A stretch of 64,000 bases of DNA from Marinobacter shengliensis (GTDB lineage: Bacteria; Pseudomonadota; Gammaproteobacteria; Pseudomonadales; Oleiphilaceae). Position numbers and translations under genes: made by a program. The notes beneath the pieces were generated by a model that did not search any database, had not been told where the DNA came from, and saw nothing but the letters and a program-made list of their open reading frames with translations. Shown one piece after another: positions 16,192 to 26,271 of the stretch. The stretch lies in NCBI RefSeq assembly GCF_003007715.1, contig NZ_PXNO01000023.1:372001-436000 (forward strand), read 5' to 3'. How positions within the stretch are numbered: position 1 is the stretch's first letter; each line of letters starts with the position of its first letter.

Positions 16192-17019
16192 TCAGGCGAA
16201 GTTCAGCTGCTTGCGCCATTTGTGCAGCAGGAACTCGGTGTCGTGCTGCCAGGGGTGGAAGTCTGGTTTGAAGTAATCCAGGTACTCCGGAATGATCGCG
16301 GTGAACATGCCCTTGCGGCCCCACACACGGTTCAGACCTTTGGCCCAGGACTTCAGATTCAGTAACTGCTTGTCTTCGCGCATCAGCTCAAAAATGAACG
16401 AGTGGATGGCTACCATGATCAGCGTTGTGATCAACGCCATGACACCCATGCGGATGGCGTAGTCCACTACGGTCTTATCGTAGAGTTGTTCATAGGTGTC
16501 GAAGGCCACCGCTTTGTGTTCGTTCTCTTCGACACAGTGCCAGGCCCACAGGGTTCGCATGGACGGGTCGATGGCATTCACCAGGTCTTCGCGCTTCAGC
16601 AGCTGCGCTGAGAGGATGCCGGTGAAGTGCTCCAGGGCAACGGTAGCAGCCAGATGCACCCGCTTGTTGTTGAGCAGCGGCAGGTCTTTCGCGGACAGGA
16701 AGCCTCGGGTCCAGCCTTCCAGTTTCTTGATATCGAAACCCTGATTGATGGCACCCTCGTTGAAGTGGCCATGCTCCTTCGCGTGCATGGCCTCCTGCCC
16801 GATAAAGGCGCTGATGTCCTTCTGCAACTGAGGGTCGTTGATCTGGTCACGTACTGCCCGAACACTGTCCACGAAGAAGCGCTCACCGTCTGGGAAAAGT
16901 GCGGAGAGGGCGTTGAACAGGTGGGTCAAAAACGGGTCACTGTCGACCCAGTGGCGCGGTACATCCTCAAAACCAAAGTCCTGACGGCGTACCGGAAAAG
17001 ATGCTGTGACTGCTGACAT
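16192..17019 (-). CDS. Predicted metal-dependent hydrolase (COG3687/PF10118 type)
   Basis: A 275-residue protein of the family annotated as predicted metal-dependent hydrolase. Likely iron or other metal ligands on helices are in FIGQEAMHAKEHGHFN, AATVALEHFTGI and WHCVEENEHKAVAFD; the E-x6-H and E-x2-H spacing resembles ferritin-like di-iron helices. A hydrophobic helix lies around residues 186-205. The frame opens at 17058 but the ATG at 17019 has GAGG upstream and fits the family. Members are frequent in alkane and lipid degraders, but their reaction is not established. A strong palindrome lies 17 bases upstream of the ATG. Confidence 0.8.
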   Translation of the reverse strand: MSAVTASFPVRRQDFGFEDVPRHWVDSDPFLTHLFNALSALFPDGERFFVDSVRAVRDQINDPQLQKDISAFIGQEAMHAKEHGHFNEGAINQGFDIKKLEGWTRGFLSAKDLPLLNNKRVHLAATVALEHFTGILSAQLLKREDLVNAIDPSMRTLWAWHCVEENEHKAVAFDTYEQLYDKTVVDYAIRMGVMALITTLIMVAIHSFIFELMREDKQLLNLKSWAKGLNRVWGRKGMFTAIIPEYLDYFKPDFHPWQHDTEFLLHKWRKQLNFA

Positions 17020-17035
17020 AGCGACTGCCTCGATT

Positions 17036-17054
17036 GTGTTTGTCTGACAATCAC
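17036..17054. promoter_or_regulatory. 19-bp palindrome, probable operator
   Basis: GTGTTTGTCTGACAATCAC pairs at 8 of 9 positions around a central T. It lies 17-35 bases before the start of the metal-hydrolase-like gene, a place suited to TetR-type repression. A shorter TGTCGGACA core lies upstream of alkB (50772-50780). The regulator is unknown. Confidence 0.5.
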
Positions 17055-17147
17055 ACATTACGCGCCAAGAGCCGTAAAAGTCCGGTCAGAAAGGGACAGA
17101 TGCTTATCAATTGGTACGTTGCTGCCCGGAACAGGCGGGATGGGAGA

Positions 17148-17171
17148 GCCCGGGCAGTCTATTGCCCGGGC
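17148..17171 (-). terminator. GC-rich hairpin after the NSS transporter gene
   Basis: A perfect 9-bp stem (GCCCGGGCA and complement, 6-base loop) begins 9 bases downstream of the transporter stop codon. No T-run follows on the minus strand, so it may stabilise the mRNA 3' end rather than end transcription by itself. Confidence 0.4.
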
Positions 17172-17179
17172 AATAGGGG

Positions 17180-18592
17180 TTACATCAGGTTGTAGATAAA
17201 CACGATGGCAACGGCCACCGGGGTAACAAACCGCACGGTGATAAACCACAGGTTGAACATGGTCGGTGACAACGACAGTTCGTTCTCCATGGCCTGGCGG
17301 GACATCACCCAGCCGGCAAACAGTGCGACCAGCAGGCCACCCAGCGGTAACAGGATGTTGGCGGTGAAGAAGTCGAGCAGGTCGAAGATGGTTTTGCCCT
17401 CCAGCATGGGAATGAAGCCCAGCGGGGCAACGTCCGCCCACAGGTTCAGTGACAGCACGGAGGCAATGCCCAGGGCCCAGCACACGCCACCTGCGGCGAT
17501 GGTGCTGATGGTCCGGTTCATGCCTTTCTGCTCTTCCAGCCATTCCACGATGGGCTCCAGCAGGGAGATGCCGGAGGTCCAGGCGGCGAAGATCAGCAAC
17601 ACGAAGAACAGGGTGCCGAACAGTGTACCCATGGGCATCTGGCCGAACGCGAGGGGCAGTGTCTGGAAAATCAGGCCGGGGCCGGCACCGGGTTCGAGGC
17701 CGTTGGCAAAGACAATGGGAAAGATCGCCAGCCCTGCCAGCAGTGCTACGCCGGTGTCGATGACTGACACCGTGATGGAGGTCTTGGCGATGGAGATTTT
17801 CTTCGGCAGATAAGAGCCATAGGCCATCATCACCGCCATGCCCAAACTCAGGGTAAAGAAGGCATGGCCAAGGGCGACCAGGACGCCTGAGGTGGTGAGT
17901 TTGGAAAAGTCGGGCTGGAACAGGAACGCTGCGGCCTGGCCGAAGTGGCCGGTGGTCATCGCGTAGCCGACCACCAGCAGCAACAATACGAACAGCGCTG
18001 GCATCAGGATACTGACGGCCCGCTCAAGGCCGGAGCGGACACCCCGGGCGACGACCACCATGACCAGGGCCATAAACACCGTGTGCCAAAGCAGCAGGGT
18101 GGACGGATTGCTTAGCAAGCCGGAGAAAATGGCTCCCACAGCTTCGGCGGATTGCCCGGCCAGCTGCCCGCTGGCGGTTGTGCCCACGTAGGATATTGCC
18201 CAACCACCAATCACCGAGTAGAACGACAGTATTAAAAAGCCAGCAAGAACGCCGATGGCGCCTACCAGTTTCCAGGCTGGTTTAAGTCTGTCCCGTTCGG
18301 TAATCAGTCGGATGCTGTTGACCGGGCTGCGACCACCCCGGCGGCCGATCATGACTTCGGCCATCATGATGGGAATGCCGACAACGGCGATGCACAGCAG
18401 GTACACCAGTACAAAGGCGCCGCCACCATTTTCGCCGGTAACGTAGGGGAATTTCCAGATATTGCCAAGCCCGACGGCGGAGCCGGTGGCAGCCAGAATA
18501 AAGGCGAACCGTGAGGACCATAGCCCTCGTTTTGCATTGGAGCCCTCAAGGGCATCCGAATAGGAGGCGGAGCCGGATGAAGTGACAGACAT
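17180..18592 (-). CDS. Na+-dependent NSS (SNF) family transporter
   Basis: A 470-residue inner-membrane Na+ symporter of the neurotransmitter:sodium symporter family (LeuT/MhsT type), importing an amino acid or related solute. Family signatures include RFAFILAATGSAVGLGNIWK with FPYVTGENGGGAF (helix 1 with Na+ site), then GIPIMMAEVMIGRRG, and about 11-12 hydrophobic segments. A GGGAGATC box lies before the ATG. It lies downstream of leucine dehydrogenase on the same strand but behind that gene's terminator. I see no adjacent small-subunit gene of the MetS kind. A branched-chain amino-acid substrate is suggested only by the neighbourhood. Confidence 0.9.
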   Translation of the reverse strand: MSVTSSGSASYSDALEGSNAKRGLWSSRFAFILAATGSAVGLGNIWKFPYVTGENGGGAFVLVYLLCIAVVGIPIMMAEVMIGRRGGRSPVNSIRLITERDRLKPAWKLVGAIGVLAGFLILSFYSVIGGWAISYVGTTASGQLAGQSAEAVGAIFSGLLSNPSTLLLWHTVFMALVMVVVARGVRSGLERAVSILMPALFVLLLLVVGYAMTTGHFGQAAAFLFQPDFSKLTTSGVLVALGHAFFTLSLGMAVMMAYGSYLPKKISIAKTSITVSVIDTGVALLAGLAIFPIVFANGLEPGAGPGLIFQTLPLAFGQMPMGTLFGTLFFVLLIFAAWTSGISLLEPIVEWLEEQKGMNRTISTIAAGGVCWALGIASVLSLNLWADVAPLGFIPMLEGKTIFDLLDFFTANILLPLGGLLVALFAGWVMSRQAMENELSLSPTMFNLWFITVRFVTPVAVAIVFIYNLM

Positions 18593-18630
18593 AGTGATCT
18601 CCCGAAGGTGTTGTTTTTGTTTCAGGGGTT

Positions 18631-18661
18631 AAAAGGGGAGCCGCAGAACCCTGCGGCCCCC
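18631..18661 (-). terminator. Rho-independent terminator after leucine dehydrogenase
   Basis: On the minus strand, GGGG plus GCCGCAG, a GGTT loop, CTGCGGC and CCCC are followed by TTTT. It lies 20 bases beyond the leucine dehydrogenase stop and separates that gene from the NSS transporter. Confidence 0.75.
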
Positions 18662-18683
18662 AAGGGGAAGCACCGGTGTCAGG

Positions 18684-19784
<1,101 letters not shown>

Positions 19785-19849
19785 GGCGTTTCACCTCTGT
19801 TCCGTGGCCGGCCGCTACCCTTGTGGGGCCTGCGCCGGCTGTTTTTGTT

Positions 19850-22800
19850 TTAGACCGCCGCGTTGGCGATTTGTTGGTGTGCCCGTTCACCGGGGTTCAG
19901 TTCAGCCCGGTACTGCGCCCGTTCTTTTCGGGAGGCATGATAGGCCGCTTCTTTGACCGGGCCGTAACCGCGGACCTTCGCGGGCAGGCTGGCCAGGTTT
20001 CGCGCGGCATCGGCGTGGTCTTTGCTCAGGTGTTTGAGCAGGAACGCCACATCGGCCTCATATTCCCGGATGATCTTGCGCTCCAGGCGGCGGTCCGCGG
20101 TGTATCCGAAAGGGTCCAGGGGCGTGCCTCGCAGGCTTCGGGCTTTCGCCAGCCAGGCGAACACGGTTTCCATCCAGGGACCAAAGGTGTGTTTCTTCGG
20201 GCGTTCGCCATTTTTGCTCCGGCTGAGCAGGGGCGGTGCCAGATTGAATTCCAGCTCAATGTCGCCCTCGAACTGCTCCTCCAGCTGCTTGCGCAGGCTG
20301 CCATTGCTGAACAGTCGCGCCACTTCGTACTCGTCTTTGTAGGCCAGTACCTTGGCGTAGTTGTCGGCGATGGCCCGGAACAGCAGTGGGTCCCGGCCAA
20401 GTTTCTGGGAGATGGTGTGTTCCGCCTGGCGCACCAGCCTTTCATAACGCTTGGCCAGGGCAGTGTTCTGGTACTCGCTCAGGTGTTCCATGTTGCGTTT
20501 GATCAGTTGATCCGTGGTTTCCATCACCTGCACAGGTGTGCCTTTGGGTTTCGGGAACGCCAGGGCCATCACCCGCTCCAGATCATGGGCAGCCCGGCGG
20601 CCCCACAGAAAGGCCTTTTTGTTTTTGTCGACCGCCACGTTGTTAAGCTCAATGGCCCGCTCTATGGCTGCGGCACTGAGCGGCAGCAACCCCTGTTGCC
20701 AGGCGAAGCCGACGGTGAACAGGTTGACCGCCATGCCGTCACCCATTAGAGCTTTGGCAAGGTCGCCGGCATTGAGGAACCAGCTGCCATCGGGCCGGCA
20801 GGCTTCCTTGACGGTCTGCTCCATGGATTCACCGGGGAACTGGATGTCCGGGTCTCGGGTAAAGGCGGCGGGCATGGCCTGCTCGGTATTGACCACCGCC
20901 CGTGAGAAACGATTATCCAGTTTGGCCAGGGCATCGTCGGTGGCGGCGACCATCAGATCAAAGGCAATCATCAGGTCGGCCTCGCCGGCGGGAATCCGCA
21001 CGGCATGGATGTTATCTTGCCGGTCACTGATGCGGATATGGCTGACGACAGCGCCGAACTTCTGGGCCAGGCCAGCCTGGTCCAGCACTGAGACGCCTTT
21101 GCCCTCAAGGTGGGCTGCCATGCCCAGCAGGGCACTGACGGTCACCACGCCGGTGCCGCCGACGCCGGTCAGCAGAATACCGTAAGGATTATTGCCGGTG
21201 ACCGGCGTGGGTTCCGGAAGCTCAGGGAAGTCCACGTCTGAGCTGACGCCGGCTGGCTTCTTCAGTTTGCCGCCTTTGACGGTGACAAAGCTCGGGCAGA
21301 AACCGCGCACGCAGGAGAAGTCCTTGTTGCAGGAGGACTGGTCAATGGTGCGTTTGCGCCCGGCGTCTGTGTCTTTAGGCAGAATCGACAGGCAGTTGGA
21401 CTGGATACCGCAATCACCGCAGCCTTCGCACACGTCCGAGTGAATCATCACGCGCTGGTTTGGGTCTTCCATGGTGCCGCGCTTGCGGCGTCGGCGCTTT
21501 TCGGCCGCGCAGGTCTGGTCATAGATGATCACCGAACAGCCTTCGATCTCACGCATTTCCCGTTGCAGGGCGTCCAGGTCGTCCCGGTGATGGAAGGTGG
21601 TGCGGTCCGCGAAATCGGCCCGCGACGGGTATTTGTCGATATCGTCGCTGACCACCGCGATACGTCGCACGCCCTCACCATACAGCTGATGGCTGATCTG
21701 CTGCACCGTCAGGGTGCCATCCACCGGCTGGCCGCCGGTCATGGCCACGGCGTCGTTGTAGAGAATCTTGTAGGTGATGTTGGCACCGGAAGCGATGGCC
21801 GCGCGAATGGCCAGTACGCCTGAGTGAAAGTAGGTGCCGTCGCCCAGATTCTGGAACACGTGTTTCTGGTTGGTAAACGGTGCCTGGCCAAGCCAGGTGA
21901 CGCCTTCACCACCCATCTGCGTGAAGGTGTCGGTACCCCGTTCCATCCAGGTCGCCATGTAGTGACAGCCAATGCCGCCGAGGGCGCGGCTTCCTTCCGG
22001 TACCTGGGTGGAGGTGTTGTGGGGGCAGCCAGAGCAGAAGTGCGGAGTCCGCTCCAGTCGCTCCCGGGGTTGCGCCAGACTGTTTTCTTTTTCGGTCAGG
22101 AAACCGAGACGCTGTTGCAGTTTATCGTTGCAATAACGGCCATCCAGGCGAGAGGCGATGGCCCGTGCCACCATGGCCGGTGTCAGTTCGGCGATGGTTG
22201 GTAGCAGGTCGTTACCCTGGTCGTCCCGCTTGCCGATGACATTGGGGCGTCGGCCATCCTGCCAGGTGTAAAGCTGGGTCTTGATCTGTTCTTCAATCAG
22301 TCCCCGTTTTTCCTCGACCACCAGAATTTCCTCCAGCCCCGAGGCAAACTCAAACATGCCCTCGGGTTCCAGAGGCCAGGGCATGGCGACCTTGTAAACC
22401 GCCAGCCCGATGGCTTCACGCTCCTCATCGCCCAAGCCGAGGTCTGCCAGCGCCTGGATCACATCCAGGTAGGCTTTGCCGGTGGTGACGATACCCAGCC
22501 GGGGCTGTTTAACCGAAAGCACCGTGCGGTCCAGGCGGTTGGCCCGGCAAAAGGCCTTGGCGGCTTCCAGCTTGTGCCGGTGCAGGCGCTCCTCCTGCGC
22601 CATAGGTTTGTCTGGCCAGCGGGAGTTCAGGCCACCTTCCGGCATGGGAAACTGTGTAGGAATGCGGATGTTGATTCGGCTGAGATCCAGGTTGGCCGAA
22701 ATGGACGAATCCATGTTTTCGGCCAGGGCTTTGAAGCCAATCCAGCAGCCACTAAACCGCGACATGGCCCAGCCGTATAGACCCAGGTCCAGGATGTCCT

Positions 22801-23353
22801 GAATGCCGGCGGGGTTGAGCACGGGCATACCCGCATCCAGGAATGCATAATCACTTTGATGGGGCAGGGTGGAGGACTTGCAGGCGTGGTCGTCGCCCGC
22901 AACCGCCAATACGCCACCAAACCGCGAAGTGCCCGCCGCGTTAGCGTGCTTGAACACATCACCGGTGCGGTCCACGCCCGGGCCTTTGCCATACCAGAGT
23001 GCAAACACGCCGTCGTAACGGGCACCTTCAAAGATGTTGACCTGCTGGCTGCCCCAGACAGCGGTGGCGCCAAGGTCTTCATTCACGCCGGGTAGAAAAT
23101 GGATATTATTTTCTTTGAGATGGTCCCGGGCTTTCCACAGAACCTTGTCAAAACCGCCGAGGGGAGATCCGCGATAGCCAGAGATAAAGCCTGCGGTGTT
23201 CAGGTTGTTCTTGCGGTCGAGTTGGGCTTGGAGCAGGGGAAGTCTCGCCAGGGCCTGGCTGCCGTTCATGTAGACCGAACCGGCATCTTTTTCCCAGACA
23301 TCGTCAAGGCTGACGGGACGCAGCCCCTTTGGGGAGCGTAAAAGATCAGACAT
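19850..23353 (-). CDS. Fused indolepyruvate/2-oxoacid ferredoxin oxidoreductase
   Basis: A 1167-residue single-chain enzyme of the indolepyruvate ferredoxin oxidoreductase family, oxidising aryl or branched 2-oxoacids to acyl-CoA with reduction of ferredoxin. In order: an N-terminal pyrimidine-type TPP domain (FISGYRGSPLGGFDK), a TPP-binding domain with CSGCPHNTSTQ and GGQPVDGTLT, a ferredoxin-like insert with two Cys clusters (SDVCEGCGDCGIQSNC and SCNKDFSCVRGFCP), and the gamma-type domain starting LLTGVGGTGVVTVSALLG. The frame opens 48 codons earlier, but the ATG at 23353 has GAGAGGA upstream and fits the family start. Leucine dehydrogenase follows. A palindrome at 23508 may control the pair. 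Confidence 0.9.
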   Translation of the reverse strand: MSDLLRSPKGLRPVSLDDVWEKDAGSVYMNGSQALARLPLLQAQLDRKNNLNTAGFISGYRGSPLGGFDKVLWKARDHLKENNIHFLPGVNEDLGATAVWGSQQVNIFEGARYDGVFALWYGKGPGVDRTGDVFKHANAAGTSRFGGVLAVAGDDHACKSSTLPHQSDYAFLDAGMPVLNPAGIQDILDLGLYGWAMSRFSGCWIGFKALAENMDSSISANLDLSRINIRIPTQFPMPEGGLNSRWPDKPMAQEERLHRHKLEAAKAFCRANRLDRTVLSVKQPRLGIVTTGKAYLDVIQALADLGLGDEEREAIGLAVYKVAMPWPLEPEGMFEFASGLEEILVVEEKRGLIEEQIKTQLYTWQDGRRPNVIGKRDDQGNDLLPTIAELTPAMVARAIASRLDGRYCNDKLQQRLGFLTEKENSLAQPRERLERTPHFCSGCPHNTSTQVPEGSRALGGIGCHYMATWMERGTDTFTQMGGEGVTWLGQAPFTNQKHVFQNLGDGTYFHSGVLAIRAAIASGANITYKILYNDAVAMTGGQPVDGTLTVQQISHQLYGEGVRRIAVVSDDIDKYPSRADFADRTTFHHRDDLDALQREMREIEGCSVIIYDQTCAAEKRRRRKRGTMEDPNQRVMIHSDVCEGCGDCGIQSNCLSILPKDTDAGRKRTIDQSSCNKDFSCVRGFCPSFVTVKGGKLKKPAGVSSDVDFPELPEPTPVTGNNPYGILLTGVGGTGVVTVSALLGMAAHLEGKGVSVLDQAGLAQKFGAVVSHIRISDRQDNIHAVRIPAGEADLMIAFDLMVAATDDALAKLDNRFSRAVVNTEQAMPAAFTRDPDIQFPGESMEQTVKEACRPDGSWFLNAGDLAKALMGDGMAVNLFTVGFAWQQGLLPLSAAAIERAIELNNVAVDKNKKAFLWGRRAAHDLERVMALAFPKPKGTPVQVMETTDQLIKRNMEHLSEYQNTALAKRYERLVRQAEHTISQKLGRDPLLFRAIADNYAKVLAYKDEYEVARLFSNGSLRKQLEEQFEGDIELEFNLAPPLLSRSKNGERPKKHTFGPWMETVFAWLAKARSLRGTPLDPFGYTADRRLERKIIREYEADVAFLLKHLSKDHADAARNLASLPAKVRGYGPVKEAAYHASRKERAQYRAELNPGERAHQQIANAAV

Positions 23354-23507
23354 GTTGAAATCCTCTCCCACCTGGCCGGATCGCGGCGGTAGGTTTGTCT
23401 TGTTTTTGTAATCCCGGCTTTTGGCCGGATGTTCGATTTCATCAGTCCTGCCCGGTGGATTGGCCGGGTTGCCCTTTTGGGGCTGGACGAAAAACAAACT
23501 AGAATAA

Positions 23508-23525
23508 GTTTACGTTCACGTCAAC
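23508..23525. promoter_or_regulatory. 18-bp palindrome resembling a LiuR-type operator
   Basis: GTTTACGTTCACGTCAAC has arms GTTTACGT and ACGTCAAC that pair at 7 of 8 positions. It resembles the TTTACGT-N2-ACGTAAA pattern I recall for LiuR, the MerR-family regulator of branched-chain amino-acid use. It lies 155 bases before the ferredoxin oxidoreductase and 130 before azlC, in the 303-bp divergent gap 23354-23656, where I see no gene. Confidence 0.5.
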
Positions 23526-23656
23526 AAGGGCGGGGCGACCGAGTTCGCAAAAGTGTGATTTGTTCATATAACTGATTGAGCAAAATAGGAAAAATAATTC
23601 CGGGCTAGCGGTTATTACCTATTCGCGTTTTGGCGGTTCCGGCTTAGTTTCTCGTA

Positions 23657-24403
23657 ATGTCTGCCAGTTTATATCCTTACCAATTTCAGCCGCACAGGGT
23701 GCGAGCTGAGTTTTTTCGTTTACTTCCCATCTCATTGTTCGTGGTGGCGTTTGGTGCTGCCTTTGGCCTGGCGGCCATCCAGAAGGGCTTGTCGCCGCTT
23801 GAATGCATCCTGATGAGCACCACCGTGTTCGCCGGTGCGTCCCAGTTCGCCGCGGTGGACATGTGGGGCACCGAAGTCTCGGTGCTGCCAATGATTGCCG
23901 TGGTGTTTGCCATCAACTCCCGGCACCTGCTGATGGGCGCTTCTTTGTACCCCATGCTCAGAGACGTCTCGCCGGGCAAGCGCTACGGACTATTGCTGTT
24001 GCTGACAGACGCCAACTGGGCGGTCTCGGCGCAGGAGTATCAGAGTGGTCGGCGCAATCTTGAGGTGATCCTGGGTGGTGGGCTGGTGCTTTGGCTGGCC
24101 TGGATGATCGGTACCGGGTTGGGTGTGTACTTCGGTGGCCTGTTACAGAACCCCAGAGCACTGGGCCTGGATATGGTACTGGGCTGCTTTCTGTTGGCCA
24201 TGGCCCTCGGTGGCAAGAAATCGCCGCGTATTCTCGTGGCTTGGCTGGTGGCAGGTGCTGCTTCGCTGGCGGCGTGGAAATGGCTGCCGCCCAATATGCA
24301 CGTTGTGGTGGGTGCACTGGCTGGTGGTGTGATCGGACTGTTCTGGCTGGAACCCGGAGCCCAGAGCCGGGAAGATAACCTGGAGGTCCGGCATGGCGAT
24401 TGA
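23657..24403 (+). CDS. azlC: AzlC family branched-chain amino-acid exporter, large subunit
   Basis: Large subunit of the AzlCD (LIV-E) inner-membrane exporter, 248 residues. Typical features are FGAAFGLAAIQKGLSPLECI, the STTVFAGASQFAA helix, and AINSRHLLMGASLYP. About seven hydrophobic helices are visible. The partner azlD overlaps its end by 11 bases, the usual arrangement. It is divergent from the leucine dehydrogenase/oxidoreductase pair, consistent with relief of excess branched-chain amino acids or analogues. No clear Shine-Dalgarno precedes the ATG. Confidence 0.92.
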   Translation: MSASLYPYQFQPHRVRAEFFRLLPISLFVVAFGAAFGLAAIQKGLSPLECILMSTTVFAGASQFAAVDMWGTEVSVLPMIAVVFAINSRHLLMGASLYPMLRDVSPGKRYGLLLLLTDANWAVSAQEYQSGRRNLEVILGGGLVLWLAWMIGTGLGVYFGGLLQNPRALGLDMVLGCFLLAMALGGKKSPRILVAWLVAGAASLAAWKWLPPNMHVVVGALAGGVIGLFWLEPGAQSREDNLEVRHGD

Positions 24404-24704
24404 AACCACAACCCTGGGTGTTCTGGCGTTGATCGCCATCATGGCAGTGGTGACCCTCGTAACCCGCTTCGGCGGGGTGTTCATCATGTCGTTCCTGCGC
24501 ATCAGCCCGCGGGTTGAGAGTTTCATCAACACCATGGCGAGCTCGGTGCTGATTGCCATTATTGTGCCCATGGCGGTGGCTGGCGATCTGGGTGCCCTGG
24601 CTGCGCTAGTGACCACCGGCGTTGCCATGCTGGCCATCCGCAAACCTCTGCCGGCCATTACCCTGGGCCTTCTGGCCGCCGCGTTGGTGCGGTATCTCAA
24701 CTAA
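24393..24704 (+). CDS. azlD: AzlD family exporter small subunit
   Basis: A 103-residue membrane protein with three or four hydrophobic helices, beginning MAIETTTLGVLALIAIMAVV. The VTLVTRFGGVFIMS segment and the terminal PAITLGLLAAALVRYL fit AzlD. It works with AzlC as a two-subunit exporter. Its start overlaps azlC by 11 bases, indicating coupled translation; a GGAGG lies just upstream inside azlC. Confidence 0.92.
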   Translation: MAIETTTLGVLALIAIMAVVTLVTRFGGVFIMSFLRISPRVESFINTMASSVLIAIIVPMAVAGDLGALAALVTTGVAMLAIRKPLPAITLGLLAAALVRYLN

Positions 24705-24733
24705 GTCTCTGATTTTGTCTGGTTAAAAACTGC

Positions 24734-24760
24734 TCAAGTTTTTTGGTGTGGTGCCGATAC
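24734..24760 (+). promoter_or_regulatory. Sigma-28 (FliA) promoter
   Basis: TCAAGTTT, 11 bases, then GCCGATAC: both boxes and the spacing match the sigma-28 pattern of gammaproteobacteria. It ends 30 bases before the ATG of the calcium-loop protein, which would therefore be expressed with late flagellar and chemotaxis genes. Confidence 0.75.
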
Positions 24761-24789
24761 CCTGACAGGTCAGTTGAGGTACGAACACC

Positions 24790-26130
24790 ATGATTTCATC
24801 CAGTCAGATTTCCCTGTTTCAGAACAGCACCCGCCAGGTGCAGGCTATGGACAGTAGCCAGTTGCGCATTACCCAGCAGAACGCGGGTTTGCCTCAACAG
24901 GGATTGCAGGCCGGCGCTACCGAGTTGTCTTTGTTCCGGCAGGCGGCCTACCGCTATAGCAGCCAGGAACAGCTTGCGTTCAGCAGTGCCAGCCAGGTCA
25001 ATGGGGACAATCGCACAGCCTCGTTCACCAGTGCCGAGCGGATTGAAAAATCCGCCGACCTGTTCCTGCTCGGCCAGCAGGCCCTGACCGTGAGCCGGGC
25101 TGCGCTGGGTGGCGAGGCTGTGGGTGAATCCCAGGGCAGCCTGTCTGTGACCGCTGGCCGCTACATGTTCTATTCGGAAAGCGAGAGTCGCAGCTTTGCC
25201 TCCACCGGCAGCATTACCCTGCAGAATGGCGAAACCATCGACTTCACGCTGTCGCTGCGCCAGTCACAGTCACGCACCTACGAATACTCCGAACTGATCC
25301 AGATCCAGGAACGCCCGCTGACTGACCCACTGGTGATCAACTTCGGTGCCTCCACCGCGCGGCTGACCGATACCCTGTTCGAATTCGACATGAATGGTGA
25401 CGGCCAGACCAGCCAGTTCGCCAGCCTGGGTGCGGGCAGTGGCTACCTGGTGTTCGACCGCAACGGTAATGGCAAAGTGGACGACGGCTCCGAACTGTTC
25501 GGCCCCCAAACCGGCTCCGGTTTCGGCGAGCTGGCCAAATATGACGACGACGGCAACCGCTGGATCGATGCTAACGACGAAGTGTTCAAATCCCTGTCGG
25601 TCTGGGTACAAACCGCCGACGGCGGCGGTGCCTTGCGGTCACTGGAGGAGGTGGGCGTCCAGGCTCTTTACGTTGGCAGCGTAGAGGATCAGTTTACCTT
25701 GACCAACCCGCAGGGCGTTCCCCTGGGCCAGATCAAGGCTTCCGGCATTTACCTGACCACAGATGGTGAGGTGCGTACCCTGGAGGAGCTGGATATGGCG
25801 GAGCAGAACACTGAGTCCGCGCCGGCGGAGAGCACCTTCCTTGGTGTGCGCGGTGGTAATGAAGCCGCCAACGGAAACGGAAACGGGAACTCTAACGGTA
25901 ATGGTCCGGTAAATGCCCGCATTGAAGCCATCCAGAACGCTCTGGAAAAGCTAAATGAAATTCGCAAGAAGCAGCAGGACTTTATCGAGGCTTCCAAGGA
26001 TCAGGGCAAAAAGAAATCACCGCTGGATGACTATCTGAAGTTGATCGACCGGCTACGCCTGGAATTGTTGAATTCTCAGGATGAGAAAAAACAGGCGGCC
26101 AGTCGGTATTTGGAGTTCGCAAAACTCTAG
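24790..26130 (+). CDS. Protein with EF-hand-like calcium loops, sigma-28 controlled
   Basis: A 446-residue protein of unknown function. There is no signal peptide; the start MISSSQISLFQNSTRQVQAM is polar. The middle (about 195-275) has three calcium-binding-type loops: DMNGDGQTSQF, DRNGNGKVDDGSELFG and DDDGNRWIDANDEVF. A Gly/Asn low-complexity linker (NGNGNGNSNGNG) at about 361-372 is followed by a charged coiled-coil-prone tail. Proteins of this layout occur beside surface and flagellar genes in Marinobacter and Pseudomonas. The promoter ahead of it is a very good FliA match, so a motility-phase or surface role is inferred. Export could be by a non-Sec route. Confidence 0.75.
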   Translation: MISSSQISLFQNSTRQVQAMDSSQLRITQQNAGLPQQGLQAGATELSLFRQAAYRYSSQEQLAFSSASQVNGDNRTASFTSAERIEKSADLFLLGQQALTVSRAALGGEAVGESQGSLSVTAGRYMFYSESESRSFASTGSITLQNGETIDFTLSLRQSQSRTYEYSELIQIQERPLTDPLVINFGASTARLTDTLFEFDMNGDGQTSQFASLGAGSGYLVFDRNGNGKVDDGSELFGPQTGSGFGELAKYDDDGNRWIDANDEVFKSLSVWVQTADGGGALRSLEEVGVQALYVGSVEDQFTLTNPQGVPLGQIKASGIYLTTDGEVRTLEELDMAEQNTESAPAESTFLGVRGGNEAANGNGNGNSNGNGPVNARIEAIQNALEKLNEIRKKQQDFIEASKDQGKKKSPLDDYLKLIDRLRLELLNSQDEKKQAASRYLEFAKL

Positions 26131-26146
26131 GTCCAACACCGATGGA

Positions 26147-26261
26147 GGTCGGGGAGCGGGTAAGCCTCACAAAACTGTGCGGAGCCAGGGATGGCGGAGC
26201 CCAAGCGCCACATGGATGTGCCGAAGGAGCGTGTTTTGGGAGGCTTACCCGCTCCCCGGCC
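26147..26261 (+). repeat. Hairpin repeat, subtype A, copy 3 (paired GGA loops)
   Basis: Arms of 29 bp (26147-26175 with 26233-26261) pair with two mismatches, one of which is a G-U pair in RNA. The 57-bp core has GCCA-GGGA-TGGC with CAGGGATG (26186-26193) and CACA-TGGA-TGTG with CATGGATG (26211-26218). It lies just downstream of the calcium-loop gene and ends 11 bases before the convergent DUF3750 stop. Confidence 0.9.
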
Positions 26262-26271
26262 GTGTTCAAAC

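Noticed and set aside
19823..20749. Long plus-strand frames of 80-310 codons opposite the oxidoreductase, leucine dehydrogenase and other GC-rich genes
   Set aside because: They lie antisense to well-identified genes, lack family similarity and ribosome sites, and arise from high third-position GC.
25880..25910. Tandem AACGGN repeats as a CRISPR or regulatory repeat
   Set aside because: They encode an in-frame Asn/Gly linker within the calcium-loop protein.
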